From: Xiphias gladius
Taxonomy: Eukaryota > Chordata > Actinopteri > Istiophoriformes > Xiphiidae
NCBI RefSeq assembly: GCF_016859285.1
Contig: NC_053414.1
Location: 1,977,017 to 2,041,016 of the forward strand
Length of the DNA stretch: 64,000 nt
Reading direction: 5' to 3'
The notes under the pieces are model-generated. The model was given only the letters and a program-made list of their open reading frames with translations, had not been told where the DNA came from and ran no database searches. Positions 48,601-58,909 of this stretch are shown piece after piece; position 1 is the first letter of the stretch, and each line of letters opens with the position of its first letter. Made by a program: the position numbers and the translations under genes.

Positions 48601-51160
48601 ATAAAAGTTTTACCAGCGCCCTCCTGTGGAGTAGGACTGGATGAAAAAAAAAACCAAGACTGTGTTAAAACCTCATATAGGTCTGGACCATTCTTAATCT
48701 GTTTGCTTCTCTCCTACTCTCTGTGCTCACATATACAGTAATTTAATTCAGCTGAATTCCCAATAAAGCTGCTCTCATTTACATGTTTGTCTGTTGCTGT
48801 TGTCAGACAATGGAAAAAGTATGAAACAGTGACTGAAACGTAGCCCATTGAGACGACATGTTAACCAGCAGTCACTTAGAACCATTCCAAGCTGCTGCTT
48901 TGAATTTCTGAAATCCTGATTTTATAACCACGTCGTCATCTGACAAAATCACCAGAAACATAAGTTAAAGACAACGGCTGTGCTGTGATTTCAGGTATAT
49001 TTACCTGTAAAATTATCACTCAGAGAGAAAGTTAAAAGCTCATTCACGTCTGTGTCAGCTGCCGTGTGGTCAGTTAAATGAGACACATACAGAGGTGTGT
49101 CTACGGAGGGAAAGCCTGACCTCGCGCCCGCGGGGCAAAACTGCCGACTGTCTTCTACGGAAAGTAGCAAAGGTTTGTCCAGAAAGTCGCTGGATTTGTC
49201 GCTAGGTGTGCCTGTAGAGGGAAAGCCCAACCTCACATTCAGGTGACCAATGATGTCACTTTATCACTCACTCATGGACGTTCGCGTTTATAGGGCTGAC
49301 CCCACTGTCTGGCCCCCCATTAATCATGATTTTTGAGTTATTCAATTTTGGTTCTTAAAAACCTGAGATCGATCTTCACATTTGTGCTTTTTCTCAGTAA
49401 ACACGTACATCGCTGCTAAATATTATGTGCATAAAGTGGTTACTTGTATACATGGTTCAGTCAGTAAATGTCTACTTGGTGGAAATGGAGTTATTACAAC
49501 GCGCACCAAAAGGTTATTTTAAGTTAAAAACAAATGTAGATGACAGCTGCTGTATAAAACACCTTGAGTCTCGACAGTCCCATAAACTGTGACATGAATA
49601 ATTACAGTCTATGTGGACCTGAACTCTGTGGCTACAGTGCACTGTGGGCTGTATCGTCCAGACAACATACAACTAAACTCTGCTGTCCCTCTGACTCTGG
49701 CGTTACCTTGGCACCCTCTGAGCACCCGTCCGCCTCAGAGACCTGGTAGGTGAGATCGGTCTCCTCGAAGCCTGTGGCGCTCATCCTCTGGTCGGAGGAG
49801 GGGTCGGAGCGAGGGGGGGAGTCCGGAGAATTGAGACAGGTCTGGATCAGAGCTTTCCCCGTCTCCGAGGTGATCATCGGCTGCAGCTTCCTCGTGGCAA
49901 AGGTGTACACATGACCCGTCTCACTGGCAACAAGCAGCAACACCTGAGTACCGGTCAACGTGGACAACTCGTACGCCTGCAAGAGGAGGAGGAGGAGGAG
50001 ATTTCTGAAAGCTGCAAATTAGACTGTGTGAGGAGTCTTTGTGCCTGATGAGCTGCAGTGTTGTTGTATAAAGTGATTTAATAAAAAGGTCCTTACAGCA
50101 CAAAAAAATCAAATCAGTTATTAATTATGGTAAAAGGTGGATCTGGTCCTTACAGACACTGATAAAAGCACAGTTTGTAATGTTTGGTACCTCAATTGAA
50201 GGTAAATGAGCTGATGTCTTCCATTAGGGTCAGTTTAGAAACATGAAATGCTTCATTTATTCTTCAATATAATAATATTAATCTAGTCCACATTATTGAC
50301 AGCTGTGTTTACCTGCACCTGAACCTGAGACCAGATCATCAGGTTAAGGCAGGAAATCAGGTCTTTATCATACAGATATTCTCACTAAAAACCCCTTTAA
50401 CCCCACCTGTTCGCATGACCTCAGTGAATCTACCGAGTTCTCCTGGTTTGTCCTCATCCCAGATATGGCTGGAAAAACCAGGCTTTTTGTTTCTGAAATC
50501 AGTTTCCTAAATACAGAGAATAATCACATTATTAAAGCTCATGTAAACACTGACAGAGCTCAGAGGTGTCCACAGTGTGGTCCGAGGACCAGCCGGGGCC
50601 CCTGCAGTCACCAAGTAAAGAGTAAGAACTAAGATGTGTTTTGTGTTGAAGGATCGTCATCACCTGAAACACCTCTGCTGTATACCTGTCACACTCACCT
50701 TCTTCATGATCCCGGTCTTCCTCTTGCTGAAAGTTGTGTAGCGCCTCAGTTTGTTGTCTATGAACTCCATCTTGATTTTTACTCTTCCTCTGGTTTTCTT
50801 GCCGGGTTTGGCCCCTGGAACCCCTGGGCTGACCCCGACGTAACCCCCGCTCAGGCCCCCGGAGGCGGGCGCTGACTGATGCCCGACCTCCCTCTCGCTC
50901 CTCTCCCGCTTCACCCCTCTCCTGTCTCCGCCTGAACCCACTGTGTCTTCGTCATCCCCGGAGTCCGAGTCCTGGTCGGAGCCGCTGTAAACCACTTCGG
51001 TACTGTATTCTCTGTCGTCAAACTGGCCTCCGTCGGTCTCGGAGGCTCTGTTCGGTCCCGGTCCGGCTGTGTTCCCCGCGAGGCTGCACAGCCCGGTTCC
51101 GTTGCCCGCCCGTCCGGATCCGCTTCTGGTGCCCATTCCGGCGCCGCTCCCCGCCAGCAT
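42684..51160 (-). CDS. srf: Serum response factor (MADS-box transcription factor)
   Basis: SRF binds CArG boxes as a dimer and recruits MRTF or ternary-complex (ETS) cofactors to drive growth, cytoskeletal and muscle genes. Eight exons join in phase: 51160-50699, 49976-49707, 47027-46808, 45425-45261, 43848-43741, 43582-43394, 42942-42863 and 42773-42684, giving 527 residues against about 508 in human. The MADS box spans exons 1-2, from about residue 121 (KKTRGRVKIKMEFIDNK, then RRYTTFSKRKTGIMKK) into AYELSTLTGTQVLLLVASE, followed by the SAM-like part (MITSETGKALIQTCL). The rest is the transactivation region: GFTLMPG, HMMYPGGHTVMYA, GDGSLTVLN, PQVFLT, and SNLTELQVVSLD near the end. Odd points are a 13-Ser run in exon 3 and an apparently extra 55-codon exon 4. 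The ATG at 51160 is the first good in-frame start. Confidence 0.97.
44165..44345 (+). mobile_element. tRNA-derived SINE
   Basis: The RNA polymerase III A box (TGGCTCAGGTGG, 44177-44188) and B box (GGTTCGATACC, 44218-44228) are spaced as in a tRNA. The tail 'ggataaaagcatctgctaaa' near 44308-44330 is typical of fish SINEs. It lies in an srf intron on the opposite strand. Confidence 0.75.
44925..45180. repeat. CCTAACC-containing dispersed repeat, copy B (diverged)
   Basis: 'atccttgttaggacattgc', a run of 'ccttaaccctaacc' variants and 'tttggtcccaacaagg' show the same layout as copies A, C and D: inverted 'tgt.aggac' ends with a CCTAACC-rich centre. CACA-rich sequence lies on both sides. Confidence 0.6.
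48680..49470. mobile_element. Non-autonomous DNA transposon-like repeat, copy 1
   Basis: It shares long blocks with 60225-61110: 'atctgtttgcttctctcc', 'aagctgctgct', 'gtttgtccagaaagtcgct' and 'agtaaacacgtacatcgctg'. Order and orientation are the same, with indels between blocks. No transposase frame is present. It lies in an srf intron. Class is uncertain; a hAT-like origin is possible. Confidence 0.65.
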
Positions 51161-51806
51161 TCCCCGCTGCGTCCCCCCGCCCCGGGCCTGGACACCTCCT
51201 CCTCCCGGCGGGCCAAAGCTCCGGTGCTAGCGACGTGAACACCAACACTATCCCCGGTGCTCGGAGCTCCCAGCCCGGGCAAGAGTCAGCTAACAGCACT
51301 GCTAGCTGCCGGCTAACTGCGCTGACTAGCTAACGGCAGCTAACCAGTTAGCAGTTACTTTAGCAACAAGTAAAGCTATCTGTCCATCAGCAAACTTCGT
51401 AAATCACCGACACTTCGGGCCGAACATCCGGAAAACACCAGAGGAAAAACCAGTCAACATTTTCCCCATAAAATTTGATCCAGTTTCGGCAGAAAGAAAG
51501 AATAAAGTTATAAAGTTGTGTTTTCCTACAGTAATCAGTGAGGCCCGGCCCCCCGAATCACTCCAGTCCACATAAGGAAATGACGAGCAGCACCCGGCCA
51601 TGTTCGTGCGCTGTGGGATATAGCTCTATATACTGTACGCACTGTATTCACACTCCTCCTTTAAAATATCATACACTTTATCAGAAGCGTTATATTAATG
51701 AATTATACATCATTTATCATAGAAAAGACGCGAAGTTAACGGAGGTTGTGCGCAGTGATACCAGCAGCCGACGTGTTCTTTGAGACATGCAGGGGAACTA
51801 CTTTCC

Positions 51807-51857
51807 TCCATATAAAGAAACAGGTTTCCTTTTATGGCGCGGCCGCTCCTTATATGG
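51807..51857. promoter_or_regulatory. srf: CArG-box cluster (serum response elements) upstream of srf
   Basis: Two perfect CC(A/T)6GG boxes occur: CCTTTTATGG at 51828-51837 and CCTTATATGG at 51848-51857, with starts 20 bp apart. A third site with one mismatch (CCATATAAAG, CTTTATATGG on the other strand) lies at 51808-51817. They are about 650-700 bp upstream of the srf start codon, which is plausible for a promoter behind a few hundred bases of 5' UTR. Mammalian SRF is known to drive its own promoter through paired CArG boxes, so this is most likely an autoregulatory element. Confidence 0.8.
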
Positions 51858-51930
51858 TCAATGACTGGCTTCCAGCAAACTACAAACACATGGAGAGAAG
51901 AAGAAGAGCAAGAAAAAGAGGAAGAACAAG

Positions 51931-51951
51931 ATGATGATGATGATGATGATA
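51931..51951. repeat. (GAT)n trinucleotide tract
   Basis: Seven GAT/GATGAT units follow a GAAGAA-rich run just upstream of the srf CArG cluster. Confidence 0.85.
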
Positions 51952-51959
51952 CCAGGTGA

Positions 51960-53640
51960 CCAGGTGTAAACAGACCGGACAAGAGCCGGAGTCTCCGCCG
52001 GGTGTGAACCGCCATCGGGTCAGTCTTTGAAAACAGATGGCAGTAATAATAATAATCCCAAGTTTTACGACTCCTGCATCTTACTCCTAAACTACGTAAA
52101 GTCGTTGGGACACAAAAATGTCCAGTTACTCCTGTCAGTGTCGTGCAACCATCTCAAAGGGCCCCGCTCTCGTAAAGACCAGGAGCTCCCTCAATGGCTC
52201 CTGTGACCTCTCAAGCCCCTGAAAGCTTCTTTCAGAGCGAGCCGCAATATTGGAGGCAAAAGATGTGTGGTTTGAATCATTTTGTTACTGGTCTCATGTT
52301 GTTTTGTTCAACTCTCCATGTTCACGAGAGTTACAGGCAGAATAGATATCTTTATTGGTTTTAGTTTTATGGAGGACAAACAAGAAATAAGGAAACATAA
52401 GAGCACCTTATTCTACACAAAATACACTGGACAAGAACTCCCACACGATGGCAAAGCTAAATTAGTAAATACATAGAAGAAAATGAAGATTGAAAAGCAA
52501 AAGATGGATATACAATGACAAAAAAAGCTGTAAAGCGTTTTGACCACTGGTCACTGTGCACCCCTTTTATTAGCGTTGAAAATCAGTAATACCCCTGTAA
52601 TGACACTATGGAGGTTAGAGTCAAGTACCCTAAACAATTTACGATTCAAAACCAGCTGCCAAAATGAACACTGTCACTAATTTCATCATCACAGCGTCTG
52701 CAGAGAGAAAGTCCAACTTCAACATAGCGTCTTATCTTGTCTAACATGCAGTAAACGCACTGGGGAGCTCACTGATGAAAAACATCTACGTCAGTGAATA
52801 GGTTAATATTTTACACGTTTTCACTGAAACTATCTACCAAGATTATTGACAACTGTAAAAATCTTTAACGAGTTACGTCCAATTTACTGTTAAGCCCCGC
52901 GCTTAGCGACATTTTTTGACTCACGGCGGCCATGTTTTTGGACCGATGTTGCCCCTAATTAATAGAAAAGTGTATCTTTTCACTTTATGCAAACTAGCAA
53001 AACATCCATCGTGGTGGACTTTTGAGGCCCAGAGGCTTTTTTGTGGAGCACATCAAGTTGGACCTGTGCGTCAATTTCAAGTCGGTCCAGGGGTGTGGCC
53101 TTTCCAAAGTTGCATGGGCCATAATTACAGCGCCACCATCTGGCCAATCTGGATCATGTTTCTTGAGAACCATTTGCACATCATTTCCAGTTACTGGGCT
53201 AAGTTTCGTGTTTCACGGCAGTTTGATCCGATTCGGCATAAGATGACAAATAATTACAAACCGACACAAAAGAGTTCTAGAAATGAAATACAGAGAAAAA
53301 TACAGACGTAGCCAGATTAAAAAGAAATGCCTTTAATATCTGTTTTACCAGGTGAGTTTGCTGTTGTATGATCCAGACGGAAGTTTCACCGCTTAGAGAC
53401 GGAAAAACAGATTTCTGTATGAAATATTAAGAACATCTAAAATAAAAGCAGTGGTATATAACTGTGGGAAATGTGACTCAGCATCAGATCACAGCCTGTA
53501 CAGTGTACGGTACAGATGTTACTGTAGGAACTTTACCTGTTGAAGCTCTGAGGACGGAAACATCGTTAATAGAGCGAGGACAGGTGAGTGACAGTTCCTT
53601 CAAAGTTAAAAAGCTTTAAAATAAATTCTAACAGACGGTA
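51960..53640. other. Intergenic DNA upstream of srf
   Basis: No coding exon is recognised. The block at about 52915-53260 ('ggcggccatgtttttgg' to 'ttgatccgattcggcat') has the look of a dispersed fish repeat, but I could not find its ends or a second copy in the window. Confidence 0.4.
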
Positions 53641-53644
53641 AAGA

Positions 53645-54290
53645 GCAGTGGGGTTTTTTTGTACTGTTCAAAAGAAGCGGTAGAAGTACTTCTCACACAA
53701 GTACTAGGTTACAGAAGTATTTGTAGGAACAGCGGTAATGACAGTATTAGTAGTCGCAGTAGAGGGTTCTGGCAGCAGCAGCGGTTAGAGTACAAGCAGC
53801 AGTAGTAAAGAGTTATGGCCTGGCAGGTGCAGTACTAATAAATACAATGAGTACAAGTAGTACGAGGGGTAGTAGTGGTGGCAGGAGCAGAAGTAATGGT
53901 AATACACAATAGTTTCATGAGTTTCAAGTTCAAGTCACCTATTTAAAGTACGGAAGTATAATCAACAAAATGTGCCTAATTTTTGAAAATTAAAAGTACT
54001 TACTGCACGACTATAAAAACATGTCTCCTGATCTCCGAGTCATCGGTGCTCCGGCAACTTTCGGTTCCTTGATGTACAGTTACATGGTTTATAACGCGCA
54101 TCGCATTTTATGAGACGATGATAAACAATGACAGGGTTTGCTTGTACAACTAATAACTGCAACTGTCAGATCAATGTAACGCAGTAAACTGTGCAGTATT
54201 TCCCTCTGAAATGTAGTGGAGTCAAGTAAAAAGTAGCGTGTACTTAAGTACAGTACTTGAGTAATTGTACTTAGTCACTTTCCACCACTG
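53645..54290. mobile_element. hAT-type non-autonomous element
   Basis: The right end 'tacttaagtacagtacttga' followed by 'cactttccaccactg' (54240-54290) is a well-known terminus of an abundant fish hAT-like element. The left part is a degenerate AGT-rich stretch (53690-53910). The left end near 53645 is approximate. Confidence 0.6.
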
Positions 54291-54769
54291 ATGTTAGCAG
54301 GAGTTGTGGTAGAAATCTTCACAGTATCAGTACTTCAGATCTTTATTGCCTCACAGGAGGAAAATCGTTTTTCAGCATAAACACACAAAATCATGAAAGT
54401 TAAACTCAATAAAAACACAATGAGACGAGTGAAGACATTAATATTAACAGTTCTGAATAAAATAAAGTGTGTACGATTAAAGCAATAAAACAGCAGCACG
54501 AGGAATTCAATTTAAAAAATGAAGTGCTGAGCTTCGGGGGGTCCAGCCTGTAACGTCTTATTGGTGATAACGCCAGGATTAGTTCAATCATCTGGTTCTT
54601 ACTGCTCAGATGGAAGCGACTGCTGTGTGACCACATGGAGGCGCCGCAGCACCCAGTTATCCGACCTCACAGCTGAAACACGGAGGCAACTTTAACGTCT
54701 TTAACGTGTGTAATGATCTGGAACATTACACATATTTCTGCTCCATACATTTATCTGGTCCAGAAACGT

Positions 54770-55070
54770 TACATGGGCTCCAGGATGCCAAAACCCTCTT
54801 TAGAGTATTCTGACACAAGAAACCCCCAAGGACCCCCAACACCCCTCAAGGACCCCAGCTACCTCTCCAGGACCACCGAATCCTGCTAGGGCTCCACTCT
54901 GAGACCTCCCCCAGGACATCTGGATCTCTGTTAAAGACCCCGAGTCTTCTTCAAGGACCACACAGAACCTTTAAGAAACTCCAGTAACTTCTCCAGGGGT
55001 TCAAGGACTTTCAAACCCTCTCAAGATGCCCCGGAGTCATGTAAAACAAGGGCTGTTGTAGGAAGTGTAA
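54770..55070. repeat. Degenerate CCAAGGACCCC-type repeat
   Basis: Imperfect, irregular copies of 'caaggacccc' and 'ccaggacc' fill about 300 bp with no open gene. Confidence 0.6.
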
Positions 55071-55139
55071 AACTGCAGAATACCAGTGTTACTGTGGTGA
55101 CAACAGCTGGTTCAACTTAAAGGCAATCTGTTGTAAACA

Positions 55140-55385
55140 CACACACACACACACACACAAGCAAACTTGTACTTCTCTCTTTGTGAGGACACTCATTGAC
55201 ATAATGCATTCCCCAGCCCCAACCCTAACCTAAACCTGATTCCAAAGTGAACCCTAAAACCAGGTCCGAACCCTCAAACAGCCCTCTGAAGCTGTGACGG
55301 ACTGGACAAAATGTCCTCGCTCTGTAAGGTCTATAACTCAAACTGGTCCTCACAGAGATACACGTACAAGTACACACACACGCGC
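55140..55385. repeat. 'gaggacactcattgacataatg' family repeat, copy C
   Basis: 'tgtgaggacactcattgac', 'aaaaccaggtccgaaccct', 'caaacagccctctgaagc' and the inverted end 'tggtcctcacagagata' appear in the same order as copies A and D. It starts and ends in CA-rich microsatellite. Confidence 0.85.
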
Positions 55386-55499
55386 GCGCACATACACATT
55401 GACCTGTCAGTACTAATGTTGAACATGGTTCTTACATTCTGATTTCATGACGTGGAAACACTGATCCTGGATCCACTGAGGCTGGTTAGGTAACATCAC

Positions 55500-55700
55500 A
55501 CACACACTAGACTTACATTAGTTGTGGGGACACTCAGTGACATAATTCATTCCCTGGCCCCTTACCCTAGGCCTGACCTAAACCTGACCCTAACCTGATC
55601 CCTAAAACCAGGTCTGAACCCTCAAACAGCCCTTTGAAGGTGTGAGGACCGGACAAAATGTCCTCACAATGGTGGAAGTACAAGTACACACACACACACC
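55500..55700. repeat. 'gaggacactcattgacataatg' family repeat, copy D
   Basis: 'gtggggacactcagtgac', 'ccctaacctgatccct', 'aaaaccaggtctgaaccct', 'caaacagccctttgaaggt' and 'aaaatgtcctcacaatgg' match copy C closely, 115 bp away and in the same orientation. CA repeats flank it. Confidence 0.85.
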
Positions 55701-55709
55701 AACACACGC

Positions 55710-56680
55710 GGTGTGTTGTTGTGTTGCTTGGTTACATCACAGAAACAGGATCCAGCTGTTTGGAGGAGGTCACTCTTCACTGAGCTGAGAACGACTCTAC
55801 TGCGTGTTTACTGCTGTTTCTACTTGGTATCTCTTCATCTTCATTAGCAGAAATATTGTTTGGGGTAAGGTTTGGGGACCCGAACCTTCCAGTAACTGGT
55901 GAATTCAGTCTGAATGCGAGGGGGCATGACTGCATTTAAAAGTCCACGGCGAGTGGGTGGTTCGAGCCCAGGCCAAGACGCGTTTTACTGGAAAAACTGT
56001 ACTCACTGTATCTCGAAGCAGTTGGAGTCCACTGACAAGTGGAAACAGGTGTTCTGAGGATTTCTGACCCCAGATGTGAGGACTCAGCTGCAGACTCAGA
56101 AATAGAAGTAGAAGTAGAACTAGGATGCAAAAGGTTGGGTTGCGCAGTAGAGGGTGTGATGGAAAGGAGGCTGCTCTATTTCCCGGGTGTGCAGGTGGAT
56201 GATGGGGTCAGGTGAGAGCACACTGAGGGAAGCTACAGGGCAGGTGAGAAATGACAGGCTCACACTGCACAGGCATTTTTAACCTACTGGTTTATTCTAA
56301 CGTGTTCTACTACTATCTTATGGTTTATTCCAGTCCTTTGAAATCCTGCTGATGTCTTTTTACAGTGTCTGGGGATTCTTGTCTTAATGTCTCTGTGTCT
56401 CATGTAAAGCGCCCTGTTGGTGAGAGGAGCCCTTCGTTCTCCACTCCATGGCTTACTAGTGACTGTGAAACCTGTGTTTATTATACCTTTATTACTAGCA
56501 ACCAAAAAAAAGGGAGGGAATTTTACCATAACTGGTCTATAAGGCATTCATGCGTGATTCATCAGCCATTAATGAAACCAATAGGTAACTTATTAAGCCT
56601 TTATTAAGAGTGTGTCACCCATTCATGGAAGACATTTTCCAAGCTGATGTGACAGAAAGAAAAACAGAGAATCCAGTCAG
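55710..56680. other. Intergenic DNA, no gene seen
   Basis: No exon is recognised. The segment near 55900-56270 looks repeat-like in composition but has no second copy here. Confidence 0.4.
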
Positions 56681-56924
56681 AGATTCCTGTCTCTGATTTA
56701 TTCAGTTAAAAACACAACTAAAGTAGAGACCAGAGTAAAAATGAAACATTTCTAGTTGTTGATATGGAGCTCAAGTGTCAGAGGGGTCAGAGGTCAGAGG
56801 TCAGAAAAATTCACCTCAGCAACTGGAAAATCCAAACATAACCTGTTTGACACTTCTTGATGTTTGTTGAGCTTTGTATTCTCAGCAACACGGAGGCAGA
56901 ACAGACACATTTAAAAAACGTCTT

Positions 56925-57005
56925 TTACTGGTCCTGGACAGCAGCGGAGGACAGCTCGACTTCCTCACGGTACAGTTCCTCACCATCCTTCAGGAAAGCG
57001 TCAAA
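56925..57005 (-). CDS. Candidate terminal exon of an unrecognised gene
   Basis: After an acceptor (TTCTTTCAG), the minus strand reads FDAFLKDGEELYREEVELS then SAAVQDQ-stop, 26 residues with codons typical of a coding exon. An alternative acceptor at about 57032 would add GLQRFFQ in frame. A minus-strand AATAAA lies about 225 bp downstream (56697-56702), which fits a 3' terminal exon with a short UTR. The translation is acidic and does not match a family I know. No upstream partner exon was found between here and the fibulin gene. It may be chance. Confidence 0.35.
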   Translation of the reverse strand, partial: FDAFLKDGEELYREEVELSSAAVQDQ

Positions 57006-57039
57006 CTGAAAGAATCGTTGGAGACCTGCCGACAGCAGA

Positions 57040-58900
57040 CACCTCTGTGAACTTTCTAAACTCCACAGCTGTTTCCTGGCACAGTCACAGTCGTATCATC
57101 TCATATCAAACTGTTCTGTTTTCCCTGCTCACGTTCTCTCTCTGTTCATTAAACTCTGTCTCAATTACCAGTAAATAAATCTGTAAACCATAAGCTTGTA
57201 ACAATATTCAGAAAAGTTCCATTCAGTTTTGACAGAATCATGTGAGACTCTGCTGAGGATAAATGAAGACAGTGGACTCTCCAGCTGTGACTCTGCTTTC
57301 CTGAAACAACTCTGACTCTGTTTTTCCTGTAAAACACAAACAGAAATCTGAAGCTGCCAGAAGAAAAAGACGAGGACGGAGAAGAAGTGAGTGGAGGTGA
57401 CAGGAGGACAGGGCGTGATGTAACGTCCCCGGAGAGCAGAGCAGAAACCTGGCTGGATGCTGTCCTCATGACAACATCAGCAGAGATGTTTGAGAAACCA
57501 GAAAAAACACGGAGAGAGGCGTCAGAGTTTCCTCCCTGTACGACTGGTTTCTGCTGGTTACATAACAGCAGCTTCAGACAGAAACTCGGATTCTGAGTTT
57601 CATACATCAACCCTTTCTATAGCCAGACTGTTAACATTTAAAAGACAGGCAGGATTTACATCACAGAGAGCCACAATGCATTTATGACCAGTCAAAATTC
57701 CCTTGGGGATCTCTCCAACTTTGTGAACTCCAGATATCTCCATTTAAATTACGACTACAAACTCTTAAAAACAAGATACTTTCAGTTTAGTTCAGACTTG
57801 TTATGATTTCAACTAAAGATGTTCTAATGACCTTTTTGGATATCTCCAAATAAGACACAGCGTCAGGTCTATCACCACCTCCTCCTGGACTGCAGTGGCG
57901 CCAACCCTGCTCCACATGGAGCCAAGAAAAGAGGGGTTCCAAATGGGAGCGTCTTAGATCTCTTTTTCCATAGATAGTTGTGGAGTTTTTAGATTTGACA
58001 GAAACATAAAACATTCCAGATCATTCTTTCTTTCTCTAACTTCAGTTTGTTTAATAAAACACAAGAAAAAAAACGAATTACTGAACTTTCCACACAGATC
58101 TTTGGCAGCTGCAGACATGAACTGAAGCTCTTACTCATTTACCTAGATCAATAAATTGGCAACAAATGTGGAAAGTTGGAACCATCAACTGTTGCATTTC
58201 AAGTTTGTTCATCAACTTTACTTAACCCCAAGAAAAAGACCCTTGGTGAAGCTGGCTCCTGATTGTAATTGTTGTCAGTGAAATCCTTCCTGCATAGGAT
58301 GTGGGAAAGTTCCCCCGTTGAATGCTTTTGGAAGATTATCTCAAACGTGACTGGATTCTTTCCTGTAATGTTGTTAAATTATGACTCTAACTTGAATCTA
58401 AGTGCGTCGCTCTGTCGGTGGTGTGGTGCATCTATGGATGTATTGACTATGGAGTTATCTGTGGCGAGGATCAACGGGCTCAGACAGGAGGTGCTGAGGG
58501 ACGGAACACTTGAGACAGCAAAATCTTTACTTTCATAACCTTTTTAAATATATGTTAGGATTTGTAAACATTTGACATGTATCCACCCTGGAGTTGGACG
58601 GAGGGGCAGGGCAGTTAAGAGGGTGTTTGTTTATATAATATAATACAAATTCCAAGCTGGCTGAACTTTAATGTTGATCCACTCTTTTGTTGTGGGAAAT
58701 GGAAGCATGGAATGGCCAAAAAAGTGGAAATGGGGGCTTAAATGTTTGAAGTCAGACATTTAAATTTAGATCTTGAGCCACTTTTCCAGGTTTTATAGCA
58801 AAGACTAGCAGTTACTCTGTTAAATGAGACTTCAACTAAGAGAAATACATGTTTAGGTCATTGAAAGTGTCTTGGAAACAGATTTCAACGAAGGAGTAGA
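57040..58900. other. Intergenic DNA with possible retroelement debris
   Basis: Between the candidate exon and the fibulin stop codon I see no supported gene. The stretch at about 57680-58560 contains short coding-like segments in shifting frames, for example on the plus strand at 58269-58538, which could be remains of a LINE. No diagnostic motif is left. Confidence 0.35.
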
Positions 58901-58909
58901 AGTACATCT

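Noticed and set aside
49632..50112. Longer minus-strand frame running past the srf exon 2 donor
   Set aside because: The continuation after GAK is intron; the exon 2-exon 3 join restores the SRF frame, so the longer frame is read-through.
58269..58538. 89-codon plus frame that might be LINE or gene
   Set aside because: It has a faint LINE-like look but no diagnostic motif; left as unresolved intergenic DNA.
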